Shown: one piece after another, positions 31,353-42,263 of the stretch
Position numbering within the stretch: the first letter of the stretch is position 1
Layout: the number at the start of each line of letters is the position of its first letter
Assembly (NCBI GenBank): GCA_036435485.1
Contig: CM071598.1
Span: forward strand, 204,827,148-204,891,147
Direction of reading: 5' to 3'
From: Saposhnikovia divaricata
Taxonomy: Eukaryota; Streptophyta; Magnoliopsida; Apiales; Apiaceae
DNA length: 64,000 nt
Program-made: the position numbers and the translations under genes
Notes under the pieces: generated by a model
Database searches by the model: none
What the model saw: the letters and a program-made list of their open reading frames with translations, nothing else
Told to the model about the DNA's origin: nothing

Positions 31353-33476
31353 CTAAATTTGATTGGGTCCGGAATACTTGAAGTATTGGCCTTTGTCAGG
31401 CAAAACAACATTCTTAATCTTCATAACAACATTTTTCAAGGGGACTGGACATTTAACCCTATAAACAGCTTTGACAATCTTTGATTTCATCTTGGGTATC
31501 CATGTCTTTTTAGCAGCAATAACATTTGTTTCACTGACTGGACATTTGACCTTGTAAACAGCCTTAGTAAAACTTTGTTTAGGCTTTGGTACAAATGTCT
31601 CTCTCCTAACATAAGGAGGACTAGCAGTCTTTGATCTAACATTATTCCTGTTCATATGTTGTCGAGGAGCAGTATTATTATCACATGCATGATTACCATT
31701 AAAGTAAGCAGACATCACATTAAAAGCACAAGACATACAGTTGACAACACCACATGCTTTATGATTAGAATCAATGATAGGCATGTTACTCATGTTAGAC
31801 ATGTTATTGTTCTGCTTCGACTTATTACCACCTAATCCAGTCTTAGAAGAACTAGTTGTTTCAACAACCTTGACTGGCACTTTAGGTACATCTATCTTGG
31901 ATGAAACATTTTCTGGATTAGTGTCCTCAACAGATTTAGCCTTAACAAAGACTGTGACATCTTTCTTGGATGAAACATTCTTTGGATTAGCGTTCTTAAC
32001 AGATTTATCCTTAACACATTTATCCTTAACAAAGACTGTGCCATTTGCACTATCCTCATTTCTCATTTCTTCCTGAATAACCATAGAAAGAATATCTGGT
32101 GGTCCAGCATCAGAATTTTTAAATAGAGGTTCTTTAACATTCTTGAGTACATGTGGTATTCCCCTTTCTTTAGCACTAACAGGGTTAGGGGAATTTATGC
32201 CCAATGATCCAACAGCTTCATTGTAGCCATACCCTATACCTGTTGTTCGTTCTACAGATTGTTTGTTAAAAAACTCTTTGGAAACTTTAACAGAATTATA
32301 ACAAGCTCTAATCTGTGTTTCAAGTTCTTTAATCCTGATGTCTTGTTCAGCAATCCTATCAACTTGTTTTACCATGTATTCTCCTAACGACTTATCTCTG
32401 TAGTTAAGTCGAGCTATTTCTTCTATATTCTTATCTTGATTAATCTGCACCTTTTTTAAATCTAACACTTCATTTTCAAGTTTAGTGTTAACAAGACTTA
32501 TTCTCTCGTACCCTTTTTGTGCATTAGTCAAGCAATTACGTAAACTACGAATTAACTCAGCATCAGTAAGAGTTACCGGTGTGGTGTAATAAGTTGATGA
32601 TTCAGCATTTGCCACCAGTGCAAAGTTTCCAACTTCTTCATCTTCACTGTCTGTGTCATCCCAGCTTTTGCCTTGTACCACATAGGTCGTGTCTGTGTTC
32701 TTCTTACCAGATGCATACTCTCTCCTTGCATCTTGTTCAGGTCGATGACACTCAGTTGCAAAATGTCCCATTTCATTACAGTTGAAGCACCTGATCTTGC
32801 TTTTGTCTACCATTCCAGTCTCGTAGCCAACCCTTGTGCTACTTGAGGATGAACCTCCTTGCTGGAATCTGTTCTCAGTAGACCTGAGTCTGAAATTAGG
32901 ATTTCTTCTAAATCTGAAATGATTAAACTGTCTTACAACCAGTGTCATTGATTGATCCTCCAACTGCTCCAGCTCCTCTGATGAATAAAATTCTCTACAA
33001 CCCTGACTTGTAGCTGTCTTCCCATACTCTGCTACAATCACTTCCTCTTCAGAGCTGTAAGGTTGAACAATCTTAGCTTCCAATTTATTTTCCCTGACTT
33101 TCTTAGTTCCCTCGTTTATTGTTATAATGGTGTCCCAGATATGCTTGGCATCTTTACAGTTAACAACATGGTTGCACATGATCGCATCTAGGGATTCCAC
33201 CAAAATTAATTGTACATTAAGATCAAGGGCAATATCCACTTTGTCATCATTTGTATAAACACTAATGTCCTTTGGATATGTCCTTGCGGGAACTACAACA
33301 ACTCCTTCCACGATTATTTCCTCTTCAGTAATCATAGGAACTATTGGCCCGGTTTTTAATATTCCTAAATATTTAGGATTGGCCACTTGTAGAAAAAGGA
33401 TCATTTTCTTTTTCCATAGTTCATAATTCTCCTTGTCAAATATGGGTATCTTAACAGTTCCAATTTTTGAAGACAT
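31353..33476 (-). CDS. gag: Element B gag with in-frame deletion (707 aa)
   Basis: The N-terminus KIPIFDKENYELWKKKMIL aligns with element A gag. After VRENK (about residue 130) about 100 residues present in A (the block beginning LILKMEYDTFRIRKGEG) are missing and the frame continues with LEAKIVQPYSSEEE. A knuckle CFNCNEMGHFATEC lies near 235, heptad-like helices at about 310-400, the motif NHKACGVVNCMSC near 575, and repeats AVYKVKCPV / AVYRVKCPV near the end. It closes with GPNQI. The ATG start is preceded by a 98-base leader. An open 707-codon frame beside a ruined pol suggests that gag was kept under selection longer, or that the copy moved with help from relatives. Confidence 0.85.
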   Translation of the reverse strand: MSSKIGTVKIPIFDKENYELWKKKMILFLQVANPKYLGILKTGPIVPMITEEEIIVEGVVVVPARTYPKDISVYTNDDKVDIALDLNVQLILVESLDAIMCNHVVNCKDAKHIWDTIITINEGTKKVRENKLEAKIVQPYSSEEEVIVAEYGKTATSQGCREFYSSEELEQLEDQSMTLVVRQFNHFRFRRNPNFRLRSTENRFQQGGSSSSSTRVGYETGMVDKSKIRCFNCNEMGHFATECHRPEQDARREYASGKKNTDTTYVVQGKSWDDTDSEDEEVGNFALVANAESSTYYTTPVTLTDAELIRSLRNCLTNAQKGYERISLVNTKLENEVLDLKKVQINQDKNIEEIARLNYRDKSLGEYMVKQVDRIAEQDIRIKELETQIRACYNSVKVSKEFFNKQSVERTTGIGYGYNEAVGSLGINSPNPVSAKERGIPHVLKNVKEPLFKNSDAGPPDILSMVIQEEMRNEDSANGTVFVKDKCVKDKSVKNANPKNVSSKKDVTVFVKAKSVEDTNPENVSSKIDVPKVPVKVVETTSSSKTGLGGNKSKQNNNMSNMSNMPIIDSNHKACGVVNCMSCAFNVMSAYFNGNHACDNNTAPRQHMNRNNVRSKTASPPYVRRETFVPKPKQSFTKAVYKVKCPVSETNVIAAKKTWIPKMKSKIVKAVYRVKCPVPLKNVVMKIKNVVLPDKGQYFKYSGPNQI

Positions 33477-33574
33477 GATGAATTTTTAAGTGAGTTAAAA
33501 ATTCGAGATTGATTTTTGACTGAATAAAAATAGGATCTTGATTTGTTTATCAATCAATAGGCTCTGATACCAAT
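33477..33574 (-). other. Element B leader and primer-binding site
   Basis: A short leader of 98 bp; the minus strand next to the LTR reads TTGGTATCAGAGCC (about 33560-33574), the tRNA-Met primer site. It is much shorter than element A's leader (688 bp). Confidence 0.85.
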
Positions 33575-35585
33575 TGTTAGGTCCGATAAGATTGTAGAAG
33601 GGGGGTTGAATACAATCTTATCAATTTATCGAAATTTGTCCGGAAAAATTTAATTTATATTTTGACAAATTTGAGCGGAATAAATTGAAACAAATTTCAA
33701 GTTGAATATAAAAATATATTAACTTGATGGGTGTTACAATTTCAGTATAGAAATTAATCAAGTTGATAAAAACTAATTTAGAAAATTTGACATGAACTTT
33801 TCTAATTTAGTTAATAAAAATCAAGATTAGAACTAGGAAACTTAATTCGCTAGTAGTACAAGAACAATAAATAAACAAGTTCCACCGGATAAAATATTAC
33901 AAGAGAGATGAACTTGATTTTACAGAAATTAATTTGTTCTTGAGCTTGGGAAAGAAAATTGAGCTGCTGGAATTTTTCTGATATTTTCTGGACTGTTATT
34001 TTTGTTCTGCTGCTTCCTGCCTTGATTATATAAGGCTTTACTGATTAAATATGACTTAATCAGCTTCAAGACCTATTTAATCAGCTGTCAGCATGACTTA
34101 AACTTGCTCCAAGACATAAATTTCCTTAGGTATGACTTAATTCTTGGGCGGTATGACCTAATAATGTGTCGGTATGACCTAATTTCTGAGCAGCCTTTGG
34201 GTATGACATAAAGCACTTTGTCGGTATGACCTAATTTGCTTTTCAGAAATATTTTCAAGTCGGTAAGACTTAATCTGCTCGGTATGACCTAATCAGTCTG
34301 AGTATCTTCGGTATGACTTAATCAGTCTGAGTAGCTTCGGTATGACTTAATCAGTCTGAGTAGCTTCGGTATGACCTAAGAATAGGTCATACCGACCTCC
34401 ATTAGGTCATATTCGCTGAGCAGAATTGTTTTAAGTCTTTAAACACATATATTAATTCTGATTTAATTAATTAATTGATTAATTTAAAGAATAAATTAAT
34501 TCTGATTGAATTAATTTATAAAATAAATTAGCCAACTAATTTAATTTAATTAAAAGAGAATTAATATGAAGTCTTTTTATAATTATATTAATTCCAACTT
34601 AATTAATCTTTTAATTAATTTATTGAATAAATTAATTCGAATAGAATTAATTTATCAAATAAATAAATCAAATGACTTAATTAATTAAGAGAAAATTAAT
34701 ATACCTCCTTGTTTGATAATTATATTAATTCTAACTTAATTAATCTTTTAAATAATTTATTGAATAAATTAATTCGGATAGAATTAATTTATCAAATAAA
34801 TAATTCAAATGACTTAATTAATTAAGATAAAATTAATATACCTCCTTGATAGCATAACCCTTGTGGTCTTCCATGTTTTGATAAATCTAATCCTCCACAA
34901 AGATTATTCCTTAGCCAGTCTTGATTGCAAAACCATTGTGGTTAATTGATTTAGTACCTCTGTTGCTTGCACAATGATTTCTTCCCATACCAGTCATGAT
35001 AGCTTGAACCACTGAAAGTAATAAAGAATTACCACCGAATTTTTGTTGACGCTCGATGCACGGTCTGGTTCATGAGCGACTAACTCCAACGGCTTTTCTT
35101 TATTTTTGACTCTAAGCTGTGGTTTATTTCTTCTCTCAACATACCAGTCTTGACAGCTTGAACCACTGAAGTTAATGATAAACAACCACTGTTTAATGTT
35201 GACACTCGATGTACTGTCTGGTTCATGAGTGACTAACCGCAATGACTGTTCTTCATATATTGACTTTAAAATCTGGTTCCTTTTCTTTTCTTTTTCTTCT
35301 CTCTCTCTATTAATTCTTCTGTACTGTCTCTATCACTGTCGAAATCTCTGTCACTTCAAATGAATCCACTTCTTTAACGAATACTTCACTGAAGCTTGAT
35401 CAGATGTCTGAACTTCTTTCAATGTAGTAATTCCTCAAGTCTGTAGATTGACCTTGATCTTTTTCTTCTGACAGATAATACAATCTGAAATTCCTTGTGA
35501 CAGTCTATATACTATTTACTAATACAATCTTGTTTAAGTTGAGTTGTATCCTCGAAATACAATAGGCTACATCATATGCCTTTCA
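33575..35585 (-). repeat. Element B 5' LTR (2,011 bp)
   Basis: Partner of 10234-12244 with the same ends and length. Differences noticed are about 17-20 single-base changes or small indels, for example near 33625 and in the CT run near 35300. TATA box at 34026-34033 and palindrome hairpin at 34367-34394. Confidence 0.92.
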
Positions 35586-35590
35586 GTAGT
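35586..35590. other. Right target-site duplication of element B (GTAGT)
   Basis: Exact copy of 10229-10233. Confidence 0.9.
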
Positions 35591-36390
35591 AGCAACTATT
35601 CCCGTCATTATATAGGATCTCATTCCTTTATACTATATATTCATTTCTAAATGAGAGTCGACCCCCTCTCTCTCTCATGAGTCTCATCTCATTCCTCACC
35701 CGCATCCTCCCCCCCTCTACTCCTTACCTACATACACTCAATCTAAATAACCATAGCCACCGCAGGAGATCCATCTTCTCTTTTCTCTTGTTTTCTTTTT
35801 TGTTTTTTCCTTCAATAATCTTCATCTTTGGGTGAGATTTTGATTCTTGCATCCATTTTTTTGGGTTTTATGTCTCTCCTTTTGGAGTGGTTTGTGTCTC
35901 TTCTTTTGGAGTGTTTTTGTTGCGTTTTATTTTGTTGTCGTGTTGTTTTAAGAATGATTTTTAAGGTGTATTGGGAGATCTGGGATGCCCGCTTCGAATC
36001 TGGAACGGTGGTTATTATCGCGAGAGCTCACCTTGCACAACGAAAGATTGTTCAATATATGGGGACATCTGTACCCCCAACCTCAGTTGGTGTAACTGAT
36101 GGGTATGAACATTGGACTATCACCGATTTTTTATGTACGGAGGTAAATTGTGATGCTACTATTTTCAGGGATGTTGGTGTCGACTGGATTGCTCGGGAAA
36201 CCTTTGTAATCATTTTTATTGTCAATAATATTTATATTCTATGTGTTTAGCGATCTGAAAACAAAACGGCTATTTGTATAGCTTGTTTTTTGTTTCACAA
36301 TCAGGTTGTAGTTGACAGTTCGGGGGTTTGTCCCGGTTGGGTTCCAGTGTTTAGGTATTTATAAAATCTTCTTGTTCGTCAAAAAACATG
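35591..36390 (+). other. Unassigned ORF region with LINE-like 3' end
   Basis: Begins with a pyrimidine-rich stretch resembling a plant 5' UTR (35660-35830), after a possible TATATAT (35627-35635). A 140-codon frame (35828-36250) has a hydrophobic N-terminal part (LEWFVSLLLECFCCVLFC) and a polar end (WDARFESGTVVIIARAH, WTITDFLCTEVNC). I recognise no family. The region ends TTCTTGTTCGTCAAAAAA at about 36369-36386, which resembles the 3' end and tail of plant LINEs, so this may be a retroposed sequence rather than a gene. Confidence 0.3.
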
Positions 36391-36769
36391 TAAGGCTCAA
36401 TTTATGATTGTTTAGAGTAAAATTGTCGCACTTGATGGCACAACTCGTCAATCAATACTTTTCTCCCTCTGAATATTATATCAAAATTAGAGAAGTTAAA
36501 AGCTTATATATTTAAAAAGCATGTTTTAATTTGTAGTTAAAAATAAAATTTTAAGTGCATGAAATACTTAAATTTTAAGTTCATAAAATTTTGAATTGAG
36601 ATTATTGTCGTGCATTTCCATCGAGAAAGTGGGAAACAATTTTGTCAACTTCATTCCAAGATCAGTTAATAACATCTGTAAAAAAAAAGAATTCATGATT
36701 CACGCACGTACACATGTAAATCTAGATTAATTTATATTTATGATTACAAAATTAGAGAACTTACCTTCT
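36391..36769. other. AT-rich spacer
   Basis: Nothing recognised on either strand. Confidence 0.5.
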
Positions 36770-37090
36770 TTTCCTTGTACGGAAAGTGTGAGTTGCATTC
36801 CTGATAAGCCGATGCTTCTCAAAACAACTTTCTCGATATTCAAGTGCATCATTTTCTTTACTTTAATACACAGCCTTTAGTCCTTCACTTCCTTGTCCTT
36901 TACTTCTATCAATAATTATACCAAAGGCTGTATCTTGTCTGTTGTTAAAGTCTTCGTTTCCTTTACTGTATGAGAAATTTGTTTGTATCCTAACCATAGA
37001 AAACACGTGACAATCCAGTATTTTTGATGGCTTCATGAACAACGGATGAAGTAAACAACTTTCTAGTTGAATTCTGCAATACAATATTCA
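36770..37090 (-). pseudogene. Gene fragment, copy 1 of a duplicated exon
   Basis: The minus frame encodes IQTNFSYSKGNEDFNNRQD, then RSKGQGSEGLKAVY, then a stop, and in the same frame SKENDALEYRESCFEKHRL and IRNATHTFRTRKR before a GTAAG donor-like site. The stop is TAA where the copy near 38770 has TAT. The protein family is unknown to me. Confidence 0.5.
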
Positions 37091-37439
37091 TATTTTAGTG
37101 TAAACATAAAACATATGATTTTATATATCCATCTACCTACAAATACATAGATACATCACGCATGTGTTTTGGTAAAACATTAAAATTACGTTAAGTGTTT
37201 AACATGTTTCTTGACATAACAGAAAAGATATATAGTTTGTCACTAAATTAACTACATGTCGACATGATTTTCGGCGGTGTAGATAATAAGATCTAATTAA
37301 CATATTATTCTACATTTATTACTAATTCGTGTTGGAAATATTTCTTTTTTATGCTACATTTCGCGACTGGTTATAGGAAAAATTGTGTTGGAAGAAGCTT
37401 GAGTTCTCACGTTACTAGACATGCATGTTCTATTGTTCA

Positions 37440-37700
37440 TAAGTTATAAAAGAAAATTCCATATCCAAGTGCATCATTTTCCTTACTATAATACACAACC
37501 TTTAGTCCTTCAGGAGAAATTTTTTTGTATCCTGACCATAGAAAACATGTGATAATCCAATATTTCTTATGGTTTCATGAACAGCGGATGAAGTAAACAA
37601 CTTTCTAGTTGAATTCAGCAATACAATATTCATATTTTAGTGTAAACATAAAACATATGATTTTATATATCCTACAAATACATAGATGCATCATGTGTGT
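37440..37700 (-). pseudogene. Gene fragment, copy 2 of the duplicated exon
   Basis: About 240 bp match 36839-37150 with an internal deletion: the stretch coding the RSKGQGSE region is missing and the two sides are joined near 37512. The flanking non-coding sequence (ATTTTAGTGTAAACATAAAACATATG) is also shared, so the duplication included intron or flank. Confidence 0.6.
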
Positions 37701-37859
37701 GTTTTGGTAAAACATTAAAATTACATTAAATGTTTATCATGCTTCTTGACATAACCAGAAAAGATATATATAGTTTGTCACTAAATTAACTACATGGAGA
37801 CATGATTTTCGGAGGTGCAGATAATGAGAGCTAATTAACATATTGTTCTACATTTATTA

Positions 37860-38840
37860 CTAATTTGTGTTGGTACATGATATATACTTACAGGGTCGTT
37901 GCAAATTGAAGCATTTCCAGCAGATTAGCATGTAACCGTGTAGATTGAGAACTTCCCAAAACATCCTGAACAATGTAATAAATCTGTGTAATTTGAGCTT
38001 TGATACCTTCACTCGGCATAACTGATCTTGGTTTGCCAAAACACATGACTCATAGAGTATCAACATCATAAATTAGTGCGATATTATCGGTTGATAATTC
38101 ATAATGAATTTTAAATGATCTAAATAATGTCACACCCATCTTGACGATTTCTCTGTAAAGAAATAAAAACCCTTAAAAAATTAGTATACACTTCATCAAC
38201 TTCCCAAACGCTTTGACAATACCCTTACATACTTCTCTACTCAGATTAGATAGAGCTCTAATATTTCTGTGTACTGCAACTATATTATCATTATTTCTGT
38301 CTCTTATCCATTCATCCAAATTCTTAGTGTACTTTGACACACACAGAACATCATCTCCACTGACTTCATCTACTTTGTACAAAGTTTCACCCATCTCAAT
38401 TTTAAAAATAGGTTGCCATGATGTTGTACAATTCGTTGGGAAACGAGGCTTGTTCTTGTAAGTAAACATTGGTTGTACAACACCTTCTTCCTGTAGAGCT
38501 TCATCATGAGGATGCCATAGCCACAGCCTTAGTATTTTCTTTACTATTGTCCCTTCTGGGCCTGTTCTACCCCATTATCTCTTTCCTAACATTACTCTAT
38601 TTTTTTCTTTTAATTTTTTTACTTTGTATGGGAGAGATGTCTTGTACAGAAAGAAAATTAAATATTTTGCAGAGCTTACCTTGTTTTCCTTGTACGGAAA
38701 GTGTTGAGTTGCATTCCTGATAAGTCGATGTTTCTCAAAACAACTTTCTCCATATTCAAATGCATCATTTTCTTTACTATAATACACAGCCTTTAGTCCT
38801 TCACTTCCTTGTCCTTTACTTCCGTCACTAATTATATTTT
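37860..38840 (-). pseudogene. Gene fragments of the same unrecognised gene, copy 3
   Basis: One minus frame at 38173-38540 encodes EGTIVKKILRLWLWHPHDEA, a stretch with TSWQPIFKIEMGETLYKVDE, then SGDDVLCVSKYTKNLDEWIR and RNIRALSNLSREVCKGIVKA: a plausible intact exon. At 38690-38840 lies a third copy of the repeated exon, without the stop (GLKAVYYSKENDAFEYGES). With 37860-38069 this looks like several exons of one gene on the minus strand, partly duplicated to the left. I cannot name the family; a functional gene is not excluded. Confidence 0.4.
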
Positions 38841-41298
38841 GACGCCTAGGTGCTAGGTAGTGTAAAAATGTCTAATTTTTACGAAAATTGGTCAAAAATG
38901 TTTTTATCGAAAATCGACGATTAATCGAATTAGGCGGATTTAGGCGATCTTGATGGGATTAAACGGTAAAAATTTTAGGCGATATTAATCGGGATTAATC
39001 GGTAAACAAATAAAAAATGGTCAAATTAGAATAAAGCTTAAAAAATATATTATTTTATTAAAAATATATAAATGAATATACTAATATGTCTTAACTTTCA
39101 AAAAAATACTTGGCATTTAAATTAGAAGATTTTGAAATCTGATTTTTTTCTAATAGAAGTTCACAAATACTTACACAAATTCAACAAATGTTGTTGTGTA
39201 ACTTTTTTCTATTTATATAGAAATTATTAGTGTAGTCATATTTGCATATATAAAAACAAATCAACAAATGTTCACAAATACTTATATAAATCACAATGTT
39301 GTCGTAGATATTTACGATGTAAAAGATTTGTTACCACATTAAAATAAAATTTATGTCAAGTAGAAAATTCTACTAATTTCCCCTGTGTATCATCAACGTT
39401 TACTCTTTCACATAAAAATTGAACAATTCCTTTATATTTGTTGTCATTAAATGAATAAAAATGACATGTCTTGCCTCACAAATAAGATAAAATAATAAAT
39501 CTACAAGTACTTTATCAATATGTCACCATTATCGAAATGTCACTTGTCAACAATCCAAGTTACTAAATAGTTTCCATGTTTGATGGAAAAAATCATCTAA
39601 ATTCAACGACATTTCATATGTGTTTTAAGATGTATAACACATTAAACAATTATATTATCTACTATTTTTATTGGTCATCTGAATTTGGATAATCAAATTA
39701 TACGATGATTGAAGCAAGAATATTATAATGATGTATGTCATGAATGAAAAAATAGCGACAAAGATAAAAAAATAATTATCTAAACGACATTGGTAGAAAA
39801 ATTTATATCCAATGTTATAAAATAACTTGTGCCACTCATGAATTGTTATGCTAGTTTAAAATGAAACTTCTACTAGCGTCATGCCTTTTCTAGGATGATT
39901 AATGAATTTATATCATTTTTAGGAAATAAATTTTATAATTATAAAATTGCTAAACATTGTTACAAGAATTCGAGCATTAAATACATGTCACTTTCAACTC
40001 CTCCTTAACATATAAAACACATGCAAACCTAATACCAATCCATACAAAGTAAATTTATATGCGATTCAACTATATGAGTAAATTCATATGTGATTCAACT
40101 AAAAGTAAAAGATATTTGCATAAGAAATAATTGAAGTATTGAAGAAAACTAATTTATAATTTCAACAACATTTTCAACCAAATTATAGTATCAACTGAGA
40201 TTCGTGTGAGATTATAGTATATATTCAACCATACTTTCAAATCTAGATTATAACATCAATTGAGATTCTTGCAAAATTATAATATATTCGATAAAGAATT
40301 TAAGAAATTTTAGTACAACCACTAAACAATAATTGAATTATTCAAAAATTATAATGAAATCTATAAATGATTTGAAATAAGATTGAAAATGGTTTATGCT
40401 TCTTAATTTATAAATAAAATGCAATAAATATTAGTACATGTCGTAATTTTTAAAAGTAAGAATGGAAATTATTCAATTATAAAATGGATACTAATTTGTA
40501 AGACACATAAGTCTAATTAAATTTATTTTTAAAAATTAAAAATGAAAGTTATACAATATATTAATATCCATTTATATGCGTTTGTTTATTCTTAATTTAT
40601 TTAAATCATGATTTTAAATTCATTATGAAAGTATTTTAAAAATATAAATTATATTACTAAAAATATCTTATACAAGCTATTAAGATCTTTAAGATTAATT
40701 CTCACAATCAACATATTCAAATTTAATATATACTAACTTATAACCCGTGCGGTGTACGATTTCTTTTGATATGTCATAAATTTTTTTACAATTATATTTT
40801 TTCATATAATATATTCTATCATTAGATCTACCGGTTCTTATTTATTAATAAAAATCTAATGGTCATCATTCGTTGTATGGTTGAACCGTTGAACTATAAT
40901 ATAAAAATTATACTCATTTTATAAACGTATAAATATTTTTAATATATTTTATTAATATTTGAAAGATATGTTGCGATATTTTTGGGTAGATATTAATGAT
41001 TGCAAGATTATGTTTTAAATTAAAAAGTAACGTGTTTGAATAGAAAAGAAATATTAATGATTAAAAAATATGGTACAATTGATTTTTTTAGGTGTTTATA
41101 GAAGTTAATATCTTCAATTAAAAGTAAACGAATTTTAATTACCAAAAGTCAATCGGCTAATCCGTGCAAAGCACGAGTTATTTTTAATTTTTTATAATTT
41201 GTTTATAATGTGTTATAATATTATAAATATTAAGTTTAATTTGTTATTGGAAGAATTCGAACCTTACATCTTTGTATATAATAATTTTTAGTATTAAA
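38841..41298. other. AT-rich repeat-like intergenic DNA
   Basis: No gene. The left edge (38850-39010) has GACGCCTAGGTGCTAGG followed by repeated ATTAATCGG/GATTAATCG motifs, resembling a common plant transposon-derived repeat. Near 40735-40765 the minus strand reads GCACGGGTTATAAGTTAG, and near 41150-41178 another CGTGC-GCACG hairpin occurs; both look like decayed Helitron 3' ends. Confidence 0.5.
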
Positions 41299-42263
41299 TC
41301 TATACTATTATATAATAGCCGAAACATTATAAGTTTTGGTACCTGTTTTTTTGTACATATTTTTTGGTATTTCGTATTTTTACTTAATTACCCTTATTTA
41401 TATATTAGCATGTTTTTATCTAAATATTCTTAGGGGTTTCATTATAGTATCAAAAATGAGTTTCGTTCATTTCAAACCCATACCTAATGTTTGGTTGATA
41501 ATTTTTTTAAACTGAAACCTATACCTGAAACCCATCAGGAATGAGATTTGATATCTTAGGGGGGAGGTGAATTTGAGAAAGGGATATGGGTATTAAAGTA
41601 AATTTTAATATTTCATATTTTTTTATAAAATTAAATCCAATCTCAGTACAAATATTTTAAATATGATATTGTCCAATCTTAAATATATTTAGTTATTTAT
41701 ATTTAATGCAAATTAATTAGTATTATTTTATTTTTTTAAAAATTATTAAATTACTATTTAGTTTGTCAAATTATAATTTACCAATAACGTATTTTTAATA
41801 GTAATTTTTTATTTCTAAATTGTATAATAACCTAAATTTGATGTATAATGTATACTTACACACAAAAATGTTAATAAAAACGAGTTATCAATTAGATTTT
41901 AAATTAAAAGATTCATTCCAGCACTGAACCAAACACATGATATCAAAAATGATACCTCAACCCCATACGAGGATAACCCGATTTCTGATTCCAAACCCAT
42001 ACCACTTTCTAAACCAAACGACCCCTTACTTATATCTATCTATAATACCATTTAAAGCCAAATATTTAAAAAATAAAAAAAATATAATTATGAATAACTA
42101 ATCAATTTCCTTTTTTATGTAAAGCATGTTACCTTTTATATTTTTATAATAACTAATCAATTTCCTTTTTCAAGTAAAACACATTTTCTTTTATATTATT
42201 TCTAACTAAAATTCTCTTCATATTAAAAATAGTGCGAACAATTCTATTTAATAATATATACTA
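41299..42263 (+). mobile_element. Helitron-like 5' segment with MITE-like insert
   Basis: TCTATACTATTATATAATAG preceded by A at 41298 has the form of a Helitron 5' end, and the next 100 bases match two other starts in this cluster. From about 41429 to 42025 lies a segment whose right edge, on the minus strand, reads GGGGTCGTTTGGTTT, typical of hAT-related MITEs. A matching left terminus is poor and I found no clear target duplication. The 3' end of this Helitron is not assigned. Confidence 0.4.

Larger units (their letters stand above)
10234..35585 (-). mobile_element. Element B: Sirevirus-like Ty1/copia element split by gypsy element G
   Basis: Two 2,011-bp LTRs (10234-12244 and 33575-35585) are flanked by GTAGT on both sides. 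A tRNA-Met primer site lies inside the right LTR and a polypurine tract inside the left one, so transcription is leftward. Apart from the 12.45-kb insert G, the internal region has a gag frame (31353-33476), ruined pol (about 29690-31352), a long degenerate stretch (25392-29690) and repeated polypurine motifs. The LTRs differ at only about 17-20 places by eye, near 1 percent, so the insertion is fairly young although pol is heavily broken. Confidence 0.93.

Noticed and set aside
31335..31360. Slippery heptamer AAATTTA at the gag end of element B
   Set aside because: The heptamer is not in the phase needed for simultaneous -1 slippage relative to the gag frame.
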